Below, piece after piece: positions 17,484 to 26,955 of a stretch of DNA of 64,000 nucleotides. Below the pieces are notes generated by a model. That model was not told the origin of the DNA. It saw only the letters and a list, made by a program, of their open reading frames with translations, and searched no databases. Positions within the stretch are counted from its first letter, which is position 1, and every line of letters starts with the position of its first letter. The DNA is from Hanstruepera neustonica (GTDB lineage: Bacteria; Bacteroidota; Bacteroidia; Flavobacteriales; Flavobacteriaceae), in NCBI RefSeq assembly GCF_002895005.1, contig NZ_POWF01000001.1, positions 248,001 to 312,000 on the forward strand. Reading direction: 5' to 3'. Position numbers and translations under genes: made by a program.

Positions 17484-18986
17484 TTATTTAGTCAAACCAA
17501 GCGCCAGCAATTGGTCTGCTATTTTTCGATCATTCGATAATCTTGGAAGCTTGTTTTGTCCTCCCAATTTACCAATGGATTTCATGTATTCCTGAAAACC
17601 ATTTTCCGTTACTTGAGTAATTTTTAAAGGTCTTAAAACGTGTCCAGAAATTAAATCAAAATAATAGCTGTTTTGGTTCTGTAATGCTTGATCAATTCTT
17701 AGCTCCAAATCTTGTATATGGTGCATATCACCATCAAACTCAATAAACCATTCGTGGTATGGTAGCCCTTCATCAGGATTAATTTGTGGGGCAACAGTAA
17801 ATTCAGAAACTTGAATATTGGTGTTCTTTAATCCTTCTTTCAGAGCCTCTTCCACTTCCTTACCAATAACATGTTCTCCAAAAGCAGAAATGAAATGCTT
17901 GATACGTCCTGAAACAACAATTCTATATGGTTCTGTAGATGTAAACTGAACCGTATCACCAATATTATATGCCCAAAGACCTGCATTAGTTGAAATAATC
18001 ATGACATAATTTTCTCCGATAACAACATCTTTAATCGTTGACCGTTTTGGGTTATCATCAAAAAACTCATCTGCTTTTATAAATTCATAAAATATTCCTG
18101 AATCTAACTGGAGCAACATCCCTTTATCTCCTTGCTTGTCCTGAAACGCAAAAAAACCTTCGCTTGCTGGATAAAGCTCAATGCTGTCCACCTTTCTTCC
18201 AATTAAACTTTCAAACTTGGCTCTATAAGGGTCATAATTCACGCCGCCAAAAATGAATAAATTAAAATTCTTGAAAACATCACCAACTTTTTTTCCAGTA
18301 CGTTCCTTAATTTTTTCAAAATACATTTGTACCCATGATGGAATTCCAGAAATAATAGTCATGTTTTCATTTAGGGTCTCATTCACAATAGCATTAACCT
18401 TTTCGTCCCAGTCTTCAATACAATTGGTTTCCCAAGATGGCATTCTGTTTTTTTGAAGATATTTGGGCACGTAATGGGCTACTATTCCTGATAATCGACC
18501 CAATTGAATGCCATTTTTCTCATCAAGTATTGGACTGCCTTGTAAAAAAATCATCTTGCCATCAACAAACTTACTGTTGCCTGTTTCGGCAATATACATT
18601 AGTATGGCATTTCTGGCAGCACTAATGTGATAAGGCATACTATCATTGGTGATAGGAATATATTTGGACCCTGATGTGGTACCTGCTGTTTTAGCAAAAT
18701 ATATGGGTTTATCCTTCCATAAAATATCTTTTTTGCCAGCGACTACCAAATCTATATAACCCCTTAATGCCTCATAATCCCTTACAGGCACTCGTTTAAT
18801 GAAGTCGTCATGTGTTTTGATGTTTTCAAAGTCATGGTCTTTACCGAATTGTGTGTGCTTAGCTTCTTGAATAAGCATTTCAAACACCTTATTTTGAGTC
18901 TCAATTGGATTTGATGCCCATTTGTTTATTTGTTTGGACACACGTTTTGCAAATGGTTTTGCTAGAACAGATTTAAGTGAAAACAT
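17484..18986 (-). CDS. GH3-family acyl-adenylating enzyme
   Basis: This 500-residue protein matches the GH3 auxin-responsive family widespread in Bacteroidota. It has the ATP-binding loop AKTAGTTSGSKYIPI (98-112), a central IELYPASEGFFAF, and the C-terminal hinge region VVSGRIKHFISAFGEHV. Plant GH3 enzymes join acids to amino acids through an adenylate, but the bacterial substrate is unknown. Its start overlaps the stop of the M23 peptidase gene by one base, so both are likely on one transcript. Confidence 0.9.
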   Translation of the reverse strand: MFSLKSVLAKPFAKRVSKQINKWASNPIETQNKVFEMLIQEAKHTQFGKDHDFENIKTHDDFIKRVPVRDYEALRGYIDLVVAGKKDILWKDKPIYFAKTAGTTSGSKYIPITNDSMPYHISAARNAILMYIAETGNSKFVDGKMIFLQGSPILDEKNGIQLGRLSGIVAHYVPKYLQKNRMPSWETNCIEDWDEKVNAIVNETLNENMTIISGIPSWVQMYFEKIKERTGKKVGDVFKNFNLFIFGGVNYDPYRAKFESLIGRKVDSIELYPASEGFFAFQDKQGDKGMLLQLDSGIFYEFIKADEFFDDNPKRSTIKDVVIGENYVMIISTNAGLWAYNIGDTVQFTSTEPYRIVVSGRIKHFISAFGEHVIGKEVEEALKEGLKNTNIQVSEFTVAPQINPDEGLPYHEWFIEFDGDMHHIQDLELRIDQALQNQNSYYFDLISGHVLRPLKITQVTENGFQEYMKSIGKLGGQNKLPRLSNDRKIADQLLALGLTK

Positions 18987-19855
18987 TAATTAAAATCTAT
19001 GAAATTTGTTGGATTAATTGGGTAGCCATTACTCCAAAGTTCAAAATGTAGATGTGGTCCCGTTGTCAATTCTCCAGTATTACCGGTTGTGGCAATAACT
19101 TCTCCTGCCAAAACTAAATCGCCTTGTGATTTTGTTAAAAGTGCATTATGCTTATAAACTGATATCAAGCCTTGACTATGTTCCAATATCATCACGTATC
19201 CTGCTTCAGTGGTCCACTCTGCAAAAATTACTGTTCCATCTGCTGTTGCCTTTACAGGCGTATCACTTTCAGTTACAATATCAACTGCAAAATGTTTTTC
19301 TTTGGCGTCGTATTCTTGAGAAATAGAACCTTTAACTGGCGGAAACAAAATAAAGCTAGAACTTAATTTAGCTGATTCAAACAAGTTATACTTGTCTTCC
19401 TTTTTTACTTTTTCGCGTAAAATAGAATCTTCTCTAATGGGTGTTAAATTGATGTTTTTAGCTTCAATTTTGGTGGCTTCAATTATGGAATCTCTATTGA
19501 AATCAACCGTGCTTACCTCGCCATAAAGAACTTTTTTTATGGAAGAAAAATACTGTTCGTTTACAGCAATGACTTGTTGTAAAGAATCTGTTTTATAATT
19601 TAATTCCGTAGCACGTTTTTTTAATTCAGTAGATGAATAGCCTGGAATATATTCTCTCAAGGGTGTGAACGCTATTAGAATGGTTGTTGCAACAATCAGG
19701 AAAATGGAAAGCAAGGACATTAAAACAAAAACGTTAAGCCTGGTTAGTTTAAGTGACAAGCGTTCCTCAAAAGTGTCCTCGTTTAAAATGACCAAACGAT
19801 ATTTGTTCAGTAATTTTTTAGTAAACTTTTTTGGCTTCTTTTTGGTTTTGCTCAT
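18986..19855 (-). CDS. M23 (LytM-type) metallopeptidase, membrane-anchored
   Basis: This is a 289-residue protein when started at ATG 19855 (MSKTKKKPKKF). A longer frame begins at 19906, but a TAATTTTG promoter box at 19871-19864 lies inside that extension, so the short start is preferred. A basic N-terminus leads to one membrane helix (about 36-58) and a coiled stretch. The C-terminal M23 domain has H-x3-D in KHFAVDIV and the second zinc site GPHLHFELW. It should cut or scaffold peptidoglycan in the periplasm. Both metal motifs are complete, so it is probably active. GH3 follows with a one-base overlap. Confidence 0.93.
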   Translation of the reverse strand: MSKTKKKPKKFTKKLLNKYRLVILNEDTFEERLSLKLTRLNVFVLMSLLSIFLIVATTILIAFTPLREYIPGYSSTELKKRATELNYKTDSLQQVIAVNEQYFSSIKKVLYGEVSTVDFNRDSIIEATKIEAKNINLTPIREDSILREKVKKEDKYNLFESAKLSSSFILFPPVKGSISQEYDAKEKHFAVDIVTESDTPVKATADGTVIFAEWTTEAGYVMILEHSQGLISVYKHNALLTKSQGDLVLAGEVIATTGNTGELTTGPHLHFELWSNGYPINPTNFIDFN

Positions 19856-19863
19856 AAGTCTTA

Positions 19864-19871
19864 CAAAATTA
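19864..19871 (-). promoter_or_regulatory. Bacteroidota -7 promoter box before the M23 peptidase gene
   Basis: On the minus strand TAATTTTG matches the Bacteroidota -7 consensus TAnnTTTG. It ends 8 bases before the chosen ATG, so the leader would be almost absent. No convincing -33 element was identified by eye. Confidence 0.5.
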
Positions 19872-19946
19872 AATAAAATTATGTCATCACTTGTTTCACT
19901 TAACACTAAAGTTAGGGATTAAACGCTGTTATTAAAGTTTAATTAT

Positions 19947-19954
19947 TAACTTTG
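19947..19954 (+). promoter_or_regulatory. Bacteroidota -7 promoter box before tatA
   Basis: TAACTTTG matches TAnnTTTG exactly and lies 19 bases before the tatA ATG. With the minus-strand box at 19864-19871 it makes the short intergenic region a divergent promoter. Confidence 0.55.
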
Positions 19955-19973
19955 TAGCATAAATATTTAAGCA

Positions 19974-20150
19974 ATGATTTCATTAAGTATATTTTTAGCC
20001 CCTGGACCATGGCAAATAGTTTTAATTGTTGTGGTTGTATTGTTGTTGTTTGGTGGTAAAAAAATCCCTGAACTAATGCGTGGTTTAGGAAGTGGTATCA
20101 AGGAATTTAAGGATGCCAGTAAAGAAGACGATAAAGACAAAAAGGAATAA
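19974..20150 (+). CDS. tatA: Twin-arginine translocase subunit TatA/TatE
   Basis: This short gene encodes 58 residues starting [20 protein letters not shown]. It has one N-terminal membrane helix, then the hinge [20 protein letters not shown], an amphipathic helix, and an acidic/basic tail (KEDDKDKKE). The FGxxKIPELxRxLGxxxxxF pattern is diagnostic of TatA/E. It forms the pore component that carries folded proteins across the inner membrane. No tatC is nearby, so it works with a TatC encoded elsewhere. A strong terminator hairpin follows 12 bases after its stop. Confidence 0.95.
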   Translation: MISLSIFLAPGPWQIVLIVVVVLLLFGGKKIPELMRGLGSGIKEFKDASKEDDKDKKE

Positions 20151-20161
20151 CTTTTTTAAAC

Positions 20162-20195
20162 AAAAAGCCCAACTTTAAAAGTTGGGCTTTTTTTA
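20162..20195. terminator. Strong rho-independent terminator, bidirectional
   Basis: AAAAAGCCCAACTTT pairs with AAGTTGGGCTTTTTTT around a 2-3 base loop. T-runs occur on both strands. It ends tatA (plus) and the DUF4837 lipoprotein gene (minus), which converge here. Confidence 0.9.
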
Positions 20196-20210
20196 TGCTC
20201 AATAATCCAG

Positions 20211-21188
20211 CTATTTGAATTTAATGGATTTAATAATAGATTCCAATTCAAACATATAATCCCTTTTTTCAACTGATGGTGCAAATGCAAAACCTTCTAC
20301 TACCAGTTGCCTGTTGTTTTCTGGGTCATTGATAATGTAATTCACGAATGGGCCAGACATAAACGCGTTTTTAACATCCCAAAGTCCTTTAGTTTCAAAC
20401 GCTTCTTTATCGTCAATTTGGGTTTTGGATAAAAATGGTGTATAGGCGTTTTCTGTTGCCATGTAGGAGCCATCCACTGGTCCAGGAATATGCACTTGAC
20501 CAACAGAATCCCTGATTTTAATAATTTGATTAATCAAACTGTCGTTTTCAACAATGCTGCCATAAGACAATTCATAAAGCATCAGGTTTGTTGTACCGGT
20601 TGTAATATCCTTTCTGATCCAATAAAAATTATTGTCTTCCTTGGCAATTCTATAAACTGATGGAAATTCAATATCTATTCCCAGTTTTTCTTTTATGTCG
20701 TTATTCTTATGTAAAGATTGTTTAGTCCGTCTTTGGCGTTCTTTTATTTCTTCGTTTTTAAACGATTCAACCATCCTTTGTGCATTATCATGAATCTGGT
20801 TGATAATATCTTCATTGGTTTTTCCCATTACTACAATGAGTCGTTGGGGTTTTGCAAAAACATTTTTGGCTATCTTAACATCAGCCTGATCTCCTTTTTC
20901 AATTTTTAAAACAATCCTACTTCTGGTTGCAAAACCTGAAAAGACCGATGGTGGTATCTGACTTAAAATAAAGAGTGGCTCATCTTGATTCAGTCCGTGA
21001 ACAGGTGCAGCAAAAACATCTCTAATGGCTTCGCCAACATTCCCTTCCCACAATTCGTGATCTACTACTACAGATAAATTATTGATATTTCCTGATGACT
21101 CCGATAATAATTTAATGTTTTTTTTATTTCCATCCTGGCATGAGACTACCATTACAAGAACCATAATAACAAATAAAATTTTTCGCAT
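20211..21188 (-). CDS. DUF4837 family lipoprotein
   Basis: This 325-residue protein has the N-terminal lipobox VVSC (Cys 17) after a short hydrophobic run. The mature part holds DHELWEGNVGEAIRDVFAAP early and PVDGSYMATENAYTP then GLWDVKNAFMSGPFVNY late. These match the DUF4837 family, which I know only from Bacteroidota. The function is unknown and it is expected to be lipid-anchored in the envelope. It lies 21 bases downstream of the MltD-like gene and probably shares its transcript, suggesting a cell-wall connection. Confidence 0.85.
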   Translation of the reverse strand: MRKILFVIMVLVMVVSCQDGNKKNIKLLSESSGNINNLSVVVDHELWEGNVGEAIRDVFAAPVHGLNQDEPLFILSQIPPSVFSGFATRSRIVLKIEKGDQADVKIAKNVFAKPQRLIVVMGKTNEDIINQIHDNAQRMVESFKNEEIKERQRRTKQSLHKNNDIKEKLGIDIEFPSVYRIAKEDNNFYWIRKDITTGTTNLMLYELSYGSIVENDSLINQIIKIRDSVGQVHIPGPVDGSYMATENAYTPFLSKTQIDDKEAFETKGLWDVKNAFMSGPFVNYIINDPENNRQLVVEGFAFAPSVEKRDYMFELESIIKSIKFK

Positions 21189-21209
21189 AATCTAGTTTTT
21201 AAGAAGAAG

Positions 21210-22784
21210 CTATCCCTTGGATACTTTAAGCTTCATTCCTGGTTTTAAATTGTTACCACTAATATCGTTCCATTCTCGAATATTTTGGACAGAAACTCCT
21301 GGAAATTTTTGAGATATGCTCCAAAGTGAGTCGCCACTTTTAACTGTGTAGATTTTTGAATCACCCTTAGGGACTGATTTTGAGACTGTTGAAGAAGATG
21401 ATTGGTTAACTGCAACGGGGGTTCTTGGATAAATAGTTAACCGTTGACCTATTTGTAAATTGTTGCTTCGCAAGCCATTCCATTGCTTAATTTGACTAAC
21501 CCTTACTCCATATTGTCTAGCAATTTTCCCTAAATAATCTCCTGATCTAACACGATATCGAATTTTACTGTCGCTATCAAAAAATTGTGGTAATGGTTTT
21601 TCCCTTGCGTCAAATTCAGCTTGGGCAGAAGCATAAATGGCCTCTTCATTATTAACAAACAAACCTATTGCCGTTCGCGGTAATCTCAATGAATAATTCT
21701 CTCCTTTTATGTATGGAATAATGTCTAGTTTGTATGATGGATTCAAAAATTGCAGTTCTTCCATATTAACTCCAGTAGCTTCGGATACCTGATCCAAGGT
21801 TATCATTTGCTTAACCACAATAGTATCTGTTTCTATATGGTGAAATTTAGGCTTTTCATAAACCAAGCCATGTTCTTCAGCATATTCAAAAATATACATG
21901 GTAGCCAAGAACGCTGGCAAATAACCTGCGGTTTCCCTTGGTAAATTATGACGTATATTCCAATAGTTTTGGTATCCACCAGATCGTCTAATGGCTTTTG
22001 ATACATTTCCTGGTCCAGAGTTATACGCAGCCAGTGCCAAATCCCAATCACCAAAAATAGTATACAAAGATGCCAGGTATTTAGCCGCAGCAGTGGTAGA
22101 TTTAATGGGGTCTGAACGCTCGTCAACATAACTACTTACATTCAGACCATAATATTTTCCCGTAGTAAACATAAACTGCCAGAGACCTGTTGCGCCTACT
22201 CGAGATCTAGCCCTAGGTTTTAATGCGGATTCTACAATTGCTAGATATTTAACTTCTAATGGCACATCATTGTTATCCAATTCCCTTTCAAACATGGGGA
22301 AATAAAAATGGCTCAAACCAATCATTCTTTCAAAATATTGTCTCCTATTTTTTAAAAATGACTTTATAACACTTTCCAATGATGGATTGTATTCAATATT
22401 AAACGGAGTTTTTGCATTTAATAAGGCCAATCGGGCTTTTAACGTGTCTGTTGGAAGGTCTGGATAGTACACTTCGTTATACTCTAATTCTGAAACCGTA
22501 TTATAAATGGTGTCAAAAAGTGCATTACTATACAATTCTTCTAGCCATTTTTGATCGAGTTGCGCTGCTAGTTCATGGTCTTCAAGTACACGTGATTTTA
22601 ATGAATCAGGAGTTATGGCTATGTTTTTTTGATTGAAGTTTTTACCGTCAACTATACTATCTGCCGAAAATTCTTTTTTTGGAATTAATTTATCTTGGGC
22701 AACACCCTTACCAGATATGGTGTCTTGAGCCACAAGACCGTTAGATATAATTAAGAAGAGACTGATGAATGTAGGTAAACGCAT
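21210..22784 (-). CDS. MltD-like lytic transglycosylase with two LysM domains
   Basis: This 524-residue protein has a signal peptide (about 1-19, ending VAQ). It carries an SLT domain with the catalytic Glu in AIVESALKPRARS (E185) followed by GATGLWQF and YNSGPGNV. Two C-terminal LysM domains follow (about 408-452, VRSGDYLGKIARQYGV; about 480-522, VKSGDSLWSISQKF). It cleaves peptidoglycan glycan strands without hydrolysis, and the LysM domains hold it on the wall. The domain order is that of MltD. It is upstream of the DUF4837 lipoprotein. Confidence 0.93.
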   Translation of the reverse strand: MRLPTFISLFLIISNGLVAQDTISGKGVAQDKLIPKKEFSADSIVDGKNFNQKNIAITPDSLKSRVLEDHELAAQLDQKWLEELYSNALFDTIYNTVSELEYNEVYYPDLPTDTLKARLALLNAKTPFNIEYNPSLESVIKSFLKNRRQYFERMIGLSHFYFPMFERELDNNDVPLEVKYLAIVESALKPRARSRVGATGLWQFMFTTGKYYGLNVSSYVDERSDPIKSTTAAAKYLASLYTIFGDWDLALAAYNSGPGNVSKAIRRSGGYQNYWNIRHNLPRETAGYLPAFLATMYIFEYAEEHGLVYEKPKFHHIETDTIVVKQMITLDQVSEATGVNMEELQFLNPSYKLDIIPYIKGENYSLRLPRTAIGLFVNNEEAIYASAQAEFDAREKPLPQFFDSDSKIRYRVRSGDYLGKIARQYGVRVSQIKQWNGLRSNNLQIGQRLTIYPRTPVAVNQSSSSTVSKSVPKGDSKIYTVKSGDSLWSISQKFPGVSVQNIREWNDISGNNLKPGMKLKVSKG

Positions 22785-22889
22785 GGTTATAATTTTATAA
22801 ACCTTTAAAACGAATTTGCATTTGTTTTCTTATAAAAAATCAATTTAAGATGGTTTAACTCAATTTGAGACTGAAATAAATATACTAAA

Positions 22890-24077
22890 TTATTCCAATA
22901 TCGCAGCAATTCCAGGAAGGGTCTTCCCTTCGAGGCTTTCTAACATGGCGCCTCCTCCAGTGCTCACATAGCTTACCTTATCTTCAAAATCGAATTGTTT
23001 TACTGCGGCTACTGAATCGCCGCCGCCTACTAAAGAAAACGCACCGTTTGCAGTGGCCTCAGCAATGGCGTGCCCTAATGCTATAGTGCCTTTGGCAAAA
23101 TTTGGCATTTCAAAAACTCCCAAAGGACCATTCCATAGAATAGTTTTAGAATCCTTAATTACTTTGGCAAACAATGCTTCAGTATGTGGTCCAACATCAA
23201 GACCCATCCAACCATCAGGGATTTTATCCACATCACAGGTATTTGTTTGGGCTTCATTGCTGAAACTGTCAGCAACAATAGCATCAACAGGCAAGTGTAC
23301 CTCAACATTTTTTTCTTTAGCCTTTTTTAAAATATCTCTTGCTAAATCCAATTTATCGTCTTCAACCAGTGAATTTCCAATTGCACCTCCCAGCGCTTTA
23401 ATAAAAGTAAAGGTCATTCCTCCTCCAATTATTAAATGATTTATTTTATCCAAAATATTGTCAATAATGGTGATTTTTGAAGATACTTTAGCGCCTCCTA
23501 ATACAGCACAAACCGGTTTCTCTCCAGATTCCATCACTTTTTTAATACTTTCTATTTCTTGCTCGAGTAAGTAACCAAAACATTTATTGTTCGGAAAGAA
23601 TTGTGCAATAATCGTTGTTGAGGCATGAGCTCTATGGGCCGTTCCAAAGGCATCATTTACATAAATATCACCTAATTCTGAAAGCTGTTTCGCAAACGCA
23701 ACATCACCAGCAGTTTCTTCATCGTGAAATCTTAAATTTTCTAACAATAAGATTTCACCAGGTTTTAAATTATTAACAGCTTCTTTTGCTATTTCGCCCA
23801 CACAATCTTCAGCAAATTTAATTTCTACACCTAAAACATCTTCAGCTTTATTAATGATGTGCTTTAATGAATACTTTTCTTCTTTACCTTTCGGTCTGCC
23901 CAAATGAGACATTAAAACACAACTGCCACCATCTTCCAAAATCTTAATAATAGTCGGTTTGGCTGATTTAATTCTGGTGTCATCGGTAACGTTGAAGTTA
24001 TCATCTAATGGAACGTTAAAATCTACGCGAATAATGGCCTTTTTATTATTAAAGTTGAAGTCGTTGAGGGTTTTCAT
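22890..24077 (-). CDS. pgk: Phosphoglycerate kinase
   Basis: This 395-residue enzyme starts [26 protein letters not shown], with the substrate-binding RVDFNVP, and has [10 protein letters not shown]. The late [12 protein letters not shown] and STGGGAMLE loops form the nucleotide site. It makes ATP from 1,3-bisphosphoglycerate in glycolysis. It stands alone, with its own TATATTTG promoter box at 24105-24098. Confidence 0.98.
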   Translation of the reverse strand: MKTLNDFNFNNKKAIIRVDFNVPLDDNFNVTDDTRIKSAKPTIIKILEDGGSCVLMSHLGRPKGKEEKYSLKHIINKAEDVLGVEIKFAEDCVGEIAKEAVNNLKPGEILLLENLRFHDEETAGDVAFAKQLSELGDIYVNDAFGTAHRAHASTTIIAQFFPNNKCFGYLLEQEIESIKKVMESGEKPVCAVLGGAKVSSKITIIDNILDKINHLIIGGGMTFTFIKALGGAIGNSLVEDDKLDLARDILKKAKEKNVEVHLPVDAIVADSFSNEAQTNTCDVDKIPDGWMGLDVGPHTEALFAKVIKDSKTILWNGPLGVFEMPNFAKGTIALGHAIAEATANGAFSLVGGGDSVAAVKQFDFEDKVSYVSTGGGAMLESLEGKTLPGIAAILE

Positions 24078-24097
24078 AGTTTCATTAATTTGATTGA

Positions 24098-24105
24098 CAA
24101 ATATA
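24098..24105 (-). promoter_or_regulatory. Bacteroidota -7 promoter box before pgk
   Basis: On the minus strand TATATTTG matches TAnnTTTG exactly and ends 20 bases before the pgk ATG at 24077. It fits the expected distance for a short leader. Confidence 0.6.
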
Positions 24106-24152
24106 ATTTTTTCAATTCACAAAAACAGCAGTAAATCTGTTATCTTTACCAC

Positions 24153-25307
24153 ATGTTATTCAGTGAAATTCTTGGTCAAGAACACATAAAAGCCCATTTA
24201 ATTCAAAGTGTTAACAATGGTCGTGTTCCACATGCACAACTATTTGTGGGTCCTGAAGGAAGTGGAACGTTACCAATGGCAATTGCTTATGCTCAATATC
24301 TTTTGTGTCAAAATACCGGTAATGACAATACTGGCGGAAATGAGGCCTGCAATCTAAAGTTTAAAAACCTGACACATCCTGATTTACATTTTGCTTTTCC
24401 CGTGGCTACTAATGGTATCGTAAAAAAGCACCCTGTTTCCAATAATTTTTTAACTGATTGGCGTGAATTGTTGAATGAACAGCCTTATGGGAACTTGTTT
24501 GACTGGTACAAAAAAATTGATATCGAGAAAAAACAAGGACAAATTGGTGTTGATGAAGCCCAAGAAATTGTAAAATCATTATCCCTAAAATCTTATGAGG
24601 GTGGTTATAAGGTTATGATTATATGGATGGCTGAAAAAATCAATACACAAGCGGCCAACAAGCTATTAAAACTCATTGAAGAACCACCAAATAAGACTGT
24701 TTTCATTCTGATTGCTGAAGATGAAGAACAAATTATCAATACTATTTTATCGAGATGTCAAATATTACATTTTCCACCGCTTGCTGAAGAAATTATCAAG
24801 CAGTCGCTCATCAAGAAATACTCACTAACCGAGGATATTGCCGGAAAAATAGCCCATGAAGCAAATGGCAACTATAATAAGGCTTGTGATTTGGTTTACC
24901 ATGATACCGAAGACACTCAATTTGAAGAATGGTTTGTTTTTTGGATTCGGAGCGCATTTAAAGCAAAAGGCAATAAAAGCGCCATACATGATTTAATCTC
25001 CTGGAGTGAGGATATTGCTAAAACTGGTAGGGAAACCCAAAAACAATATTTACAGTTTTGTATAAACTTTTTCAGGCAGGCGCTGTTAATCAATTACAAT
25101 GCGCAAGATTTAGTTTACATAGAAACCAAGATAGATGATTTTAAATTAGAAAAATTTGCGCCTTTTGTCCATGGGAATAACATCTTGGATATTTCAGAAG
25201 AATTACAGGATGCTATTTATCATATAGAGCGTAATGGGAATTCAAAAATTATTCTCACGGATCTTTCCATAAAATTGACACGTTTACTGCATAAAAAAGC
25301 CAGTTAA
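24153..25307 (+). CDS. holB: DNA polymerase III subunit delta'
   Basis: This 384-residue clamp-loader subunit begins MLFSEILGQEHIKAHLIQSV. Its P-loop region reads GPEGSGTL (33-40), lacking the Lys of GKT, so it should not bind ATP, which is normal for delta'. A reduced zinc-binding stretch (CQNT ... EACNL) follows, then KLLKLIEEPPNKTVFILIAE and the arginine-finger motif SRC in ILSRCQIL. It helps load the sliding clamp. A TATCTTTA box ends 4 bases before the ATG, so the mRNA may be leaderless. Confidence 0.92.
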   Translation: MLFSEILGQEHIKAHLIQSVNNGRVPHAQLFVGPEGSGTLPMAIAYAQYLLCQNTGNDNTGGNEACNLKFKNLTHPDLHFAFPVATNGIVKKHPVSNNFLTDWRELLNEQPYGNLFDWYKKIDIEKKQGQIGVDEAQEIVKSLSLKSYEGGYKVMIIWMAEKINTQAANKLLKLIEEPPNKTVFILIAEDEEQIINTILSRCQILHFPPLAEEIIKQSLIKKYSLTEDIAGKIAHEANGNYNKACDLVYHDTEDTQFEEWFVFWIRSAFKAKGNKSAIHDLISWSEDIAKTGRETQKQYLQFCINFFRQALLINYNAQDLVYIETKIDDFKLEKFAPFVHGNNILDISEELQDAIYHIERNGNSKIILTDLSIKLTRLLHKKAS

Positions 25308-25318
25308 AAACTGGCTTA
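25298..25318 (-). terminator. Terminator hairpin between holB and the OmpH-like gene
   Basis: AAGCCAGT pairs with ACTGGCTT around a TAAAA loop. The T-run is on the minus-strand side, so it mainly ends the OmpH-like gene. It overlaps the last codons of holB. Confidence 0.7.
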
Positions 25319-25339
25319 TAAATTCTGGAATTTTGTTTG

Positions 25340-25855
25340 TTATTTCTTGATGTAAGCATCATTCAGTCCATTCAAAATAACTTCAGAAATATTGTTTTCT
25401 TCCACACCATATAAAACACTTGAGGCGCCATCACTAGTTCCAAGTATATAAGTATAGTTGTTGTCCTTTCCGTATTTTTTAACGAAGGTTTTAACTTTAG
25501 AAATTAATGAATCTATTTCTGTTTGACTTTGACTCGCAATTTGCTGCTCCTCCACCTGAAACTGTTGTTGAAGCATTTGTTGCTTTTGCATTAGTAAATC
25601 ATATTCAGCTTGGGCGTCATTTTGTGAGATTGTTTTAGCCTTTAGCTGAAATGCTTGAAATTCCAACTGCAATGCTTTGCTCACGCTATCGCGTTTTTTA
25701 TTATATTTTTCAATTTTAGATTTATATTTGGTTTCAATATCCTTACGTTCTTGATATTCATTTATTACATAACTATTATCTACAAATGCAATTTTATCTT
25801 GATTACAAGATGCCATTAAAATTACCAGGATAAGTCCAAAAAATAAGTTTTTCAT
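25340..25855 (-). CDS. OmpH/Skp-like lipoprotein
   Basis: The preferred start is ATG 25855 (MKNLFFGLILVILMASC), giving 171 residues. A longer frame from 25936 contains the promoter box TACATTTG and has no sensible N-terminus. The lipobox MASC makes it a lipoprotein. After KIAFVDNSYVINEY comes a long coiled coil rich in Gln, Glu and Lys (about 40-120) and a C-terminal beta-hairpin (YTYILGTSDGASSVLYG). This is the OmpH/Skp tentacle architecture that holds unfolded outer-membrane proteins. Lipid anchoring differs from soluble Skp but is common in Bacteroidota. Confidence 0.85.
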   Translation of the reverse strand: MKNLFFGLILVILMASCNQDKIAFVDNSYVINEYQERKDIETKYKSKIEKYNKKRDSVSKALQLEFQAFQLKAKTISQNDAQAEYDLLMQKQQMLQQQFQVEEQQIASQSQTEIDSLISKVKTFVKKYGKDNNYTYILGTSDGASSVLYGVEENNISEVILNGLNDAYIKK

Positions 25856-25876
25856 AATGTTAAAATTTTCAGGAGG

Positions 25877-25884
25877 CAAATGTA
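25877..25884 (-). promoter_or_regulatory. Bacteroidota -7 promoter box before the OmpH-like gene
   Basis: On the minus strand TACATTTG matches TAnnTTTG exactly, 21 bases before ATG 25855. It decides the start by excluding the longer frame that would begin at 25936. Confidence 0.6.
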
Positions 25885-26079
25885 AAAAGTTATTTGAACA
25901 AATTAATCGGACAGCAAAAAATTTAACTATAATCAATCTTTATAAACATTGTTATGTTTTATAATTAAAAACTATTAAAAATCAATCTGTTTAAGCCTGT
26001 TTTTAGAGTGTTTTGCGAATCGGCAATACATTTTATCGCTTCTAGGCAAATCTCTCATTAAAATGCGTGAATTTTGATT

Positions 26080-26931
26080 TTAGGTGTTTTTTAAGATATA
26101 AATGTGCGATGAGTATTGTTTAGTGAACAGTCCTTCTGCATTTGAATACAAACCAATAAAAAATGCTTTGAATAAATTCATACTTCCTGTTTTAAACTTT
26201 TCTGACAAAAGACTCACATAAAAAGAATCAAAAAACATAGGTTTTGTATCAATCAATTCTATATTCACATTGCCAAACAATTTTGAAACAGCCTTTTTGG
26301 AAAAATGCCAAAGGTGTCTGGGAACATCATAAGCCGCCCAAAAAGATTTATAATGTTTAGCATCATAACTTTTAAAGTTAGGAACAGCTACAACGACAAT
26401 TCCGTTTGGCTTCAACAAACTTTTTATTTGATTTATATAATTTTCTAAATCTGAAACATGTTCTAAAACATGCCACAAGGTAATAACATCAAATTTATGA
26501 TCAATCTTAAATAGAGTTTCAGAATCAAATACATGGTTATTAGTTTTATCATTGGCTATTGCCCTTGCCTTTTCATTAGGCTCTATGCCATAAATATTCC
26601 AACCGTTTTCAAAGGCTTTGTTTAAAAAATCACCCGTACCACAGCCAATATCCAATAATTCTTTATCATTTCCTTGATTAAACTTGTTGATGAGTCTAAC
26701 CTTTTTTCTTAATGCAAATTGACGAACAACATGATAAGTTTTTTCAAACAAGTTTCTTTTGGAATCCGTATGTGAAATATACTCCTCACTTTGATAATAA
26801 CGATTCAAATTATTTTCTTCTGGCTTTGGATATGTTTCCAACATATCATATTCCGCATTGTATAACAATTGAAATGATTCTCCAGAAACTGAATAATCCA
26901 ACAACTCTAAAAACAAGTTTTTATCTTTCAT
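26080..26931 (-). CDS. Class I SAM-dependent methyltransferase
   Basis: This 283-residue protein has the SAM-binding motif I KELLDIGCGTGDFLNKAF (90-107), an acidic loop NIYGIEPNEKA, and WHVLEHVSDLENYINQI, the pattern of Methyltransf_23 enzymes. An N-terminal stretch (YDMLETYPKPEENNLNRYYQSEEYISHTD) is typical of a Bacteroidota subgroup acting on unknown, possibly glycan or lipid, acceptors. It lies 24 bases after mnmG with a parS-like site in between, and is probably read through from mnmG. Confidence 0.88.
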   Translation of the reverse strand: MKDKNLFLELLDYSVSGESFQLLYNAEYDMLETYPKPEENNLNRYYQSEEYISHTDSKRNLFEKTYHVVRQFALRKKVRLINKFNQGNDKELLDIGCGTGDFLNKAFENGWNIYGIEPNEKARAIANDKTNNHVFDSETLFKIDHKFDVITLWHVLEHVSDLENYINQIKSLLKPNGIVVVAVPNFKSYDAKHYKSFWAAYDVPRHLWHFSKKAVSKLFGNVNIELIDTKPMFFDSFYVSLLSEKFKTGSMNLFKAFFIGLYSNAEGLFTKQYSSHIYILKNT

Positions 26932-26939
26932 TTTGGAAT

Positions 26940-26955
26940 TGTTCCACGTGAAACA
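26940..26955. promoter_or_regulatory. parS-like chromosome partition site (downstream of mnmG)
   Basis: TGTTCCACGTGAAACA fits the widely used ParB target consensus TGTTNCACGTGAAACA at every position. It fills the space between the mnmG stop codon (26956) and the methyltransferase start (26931). A second site lies 1.9 kb away at the other end of mnmG. Confidence 0.8.

Noticed and set aside
22589-22594. CACGTG core that could hint at a third parS
   Set aside because: The flanks (AAGTA on the left, ATTTT on the right) do not match TGTTN/NAACA. The cores at 28542-28547 and 50336-50341 fail in the same way.
25975-26058. A 27-codon minus-strand frame (MRDLPRSDKMYC...) in the gap between the OmpH-like gene and the methyltransferase
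   Set aside because: No promoter, no recognised family and very short; nothing beyond an open frame supports it. The rest of the gap holds only the OmpH promoter.
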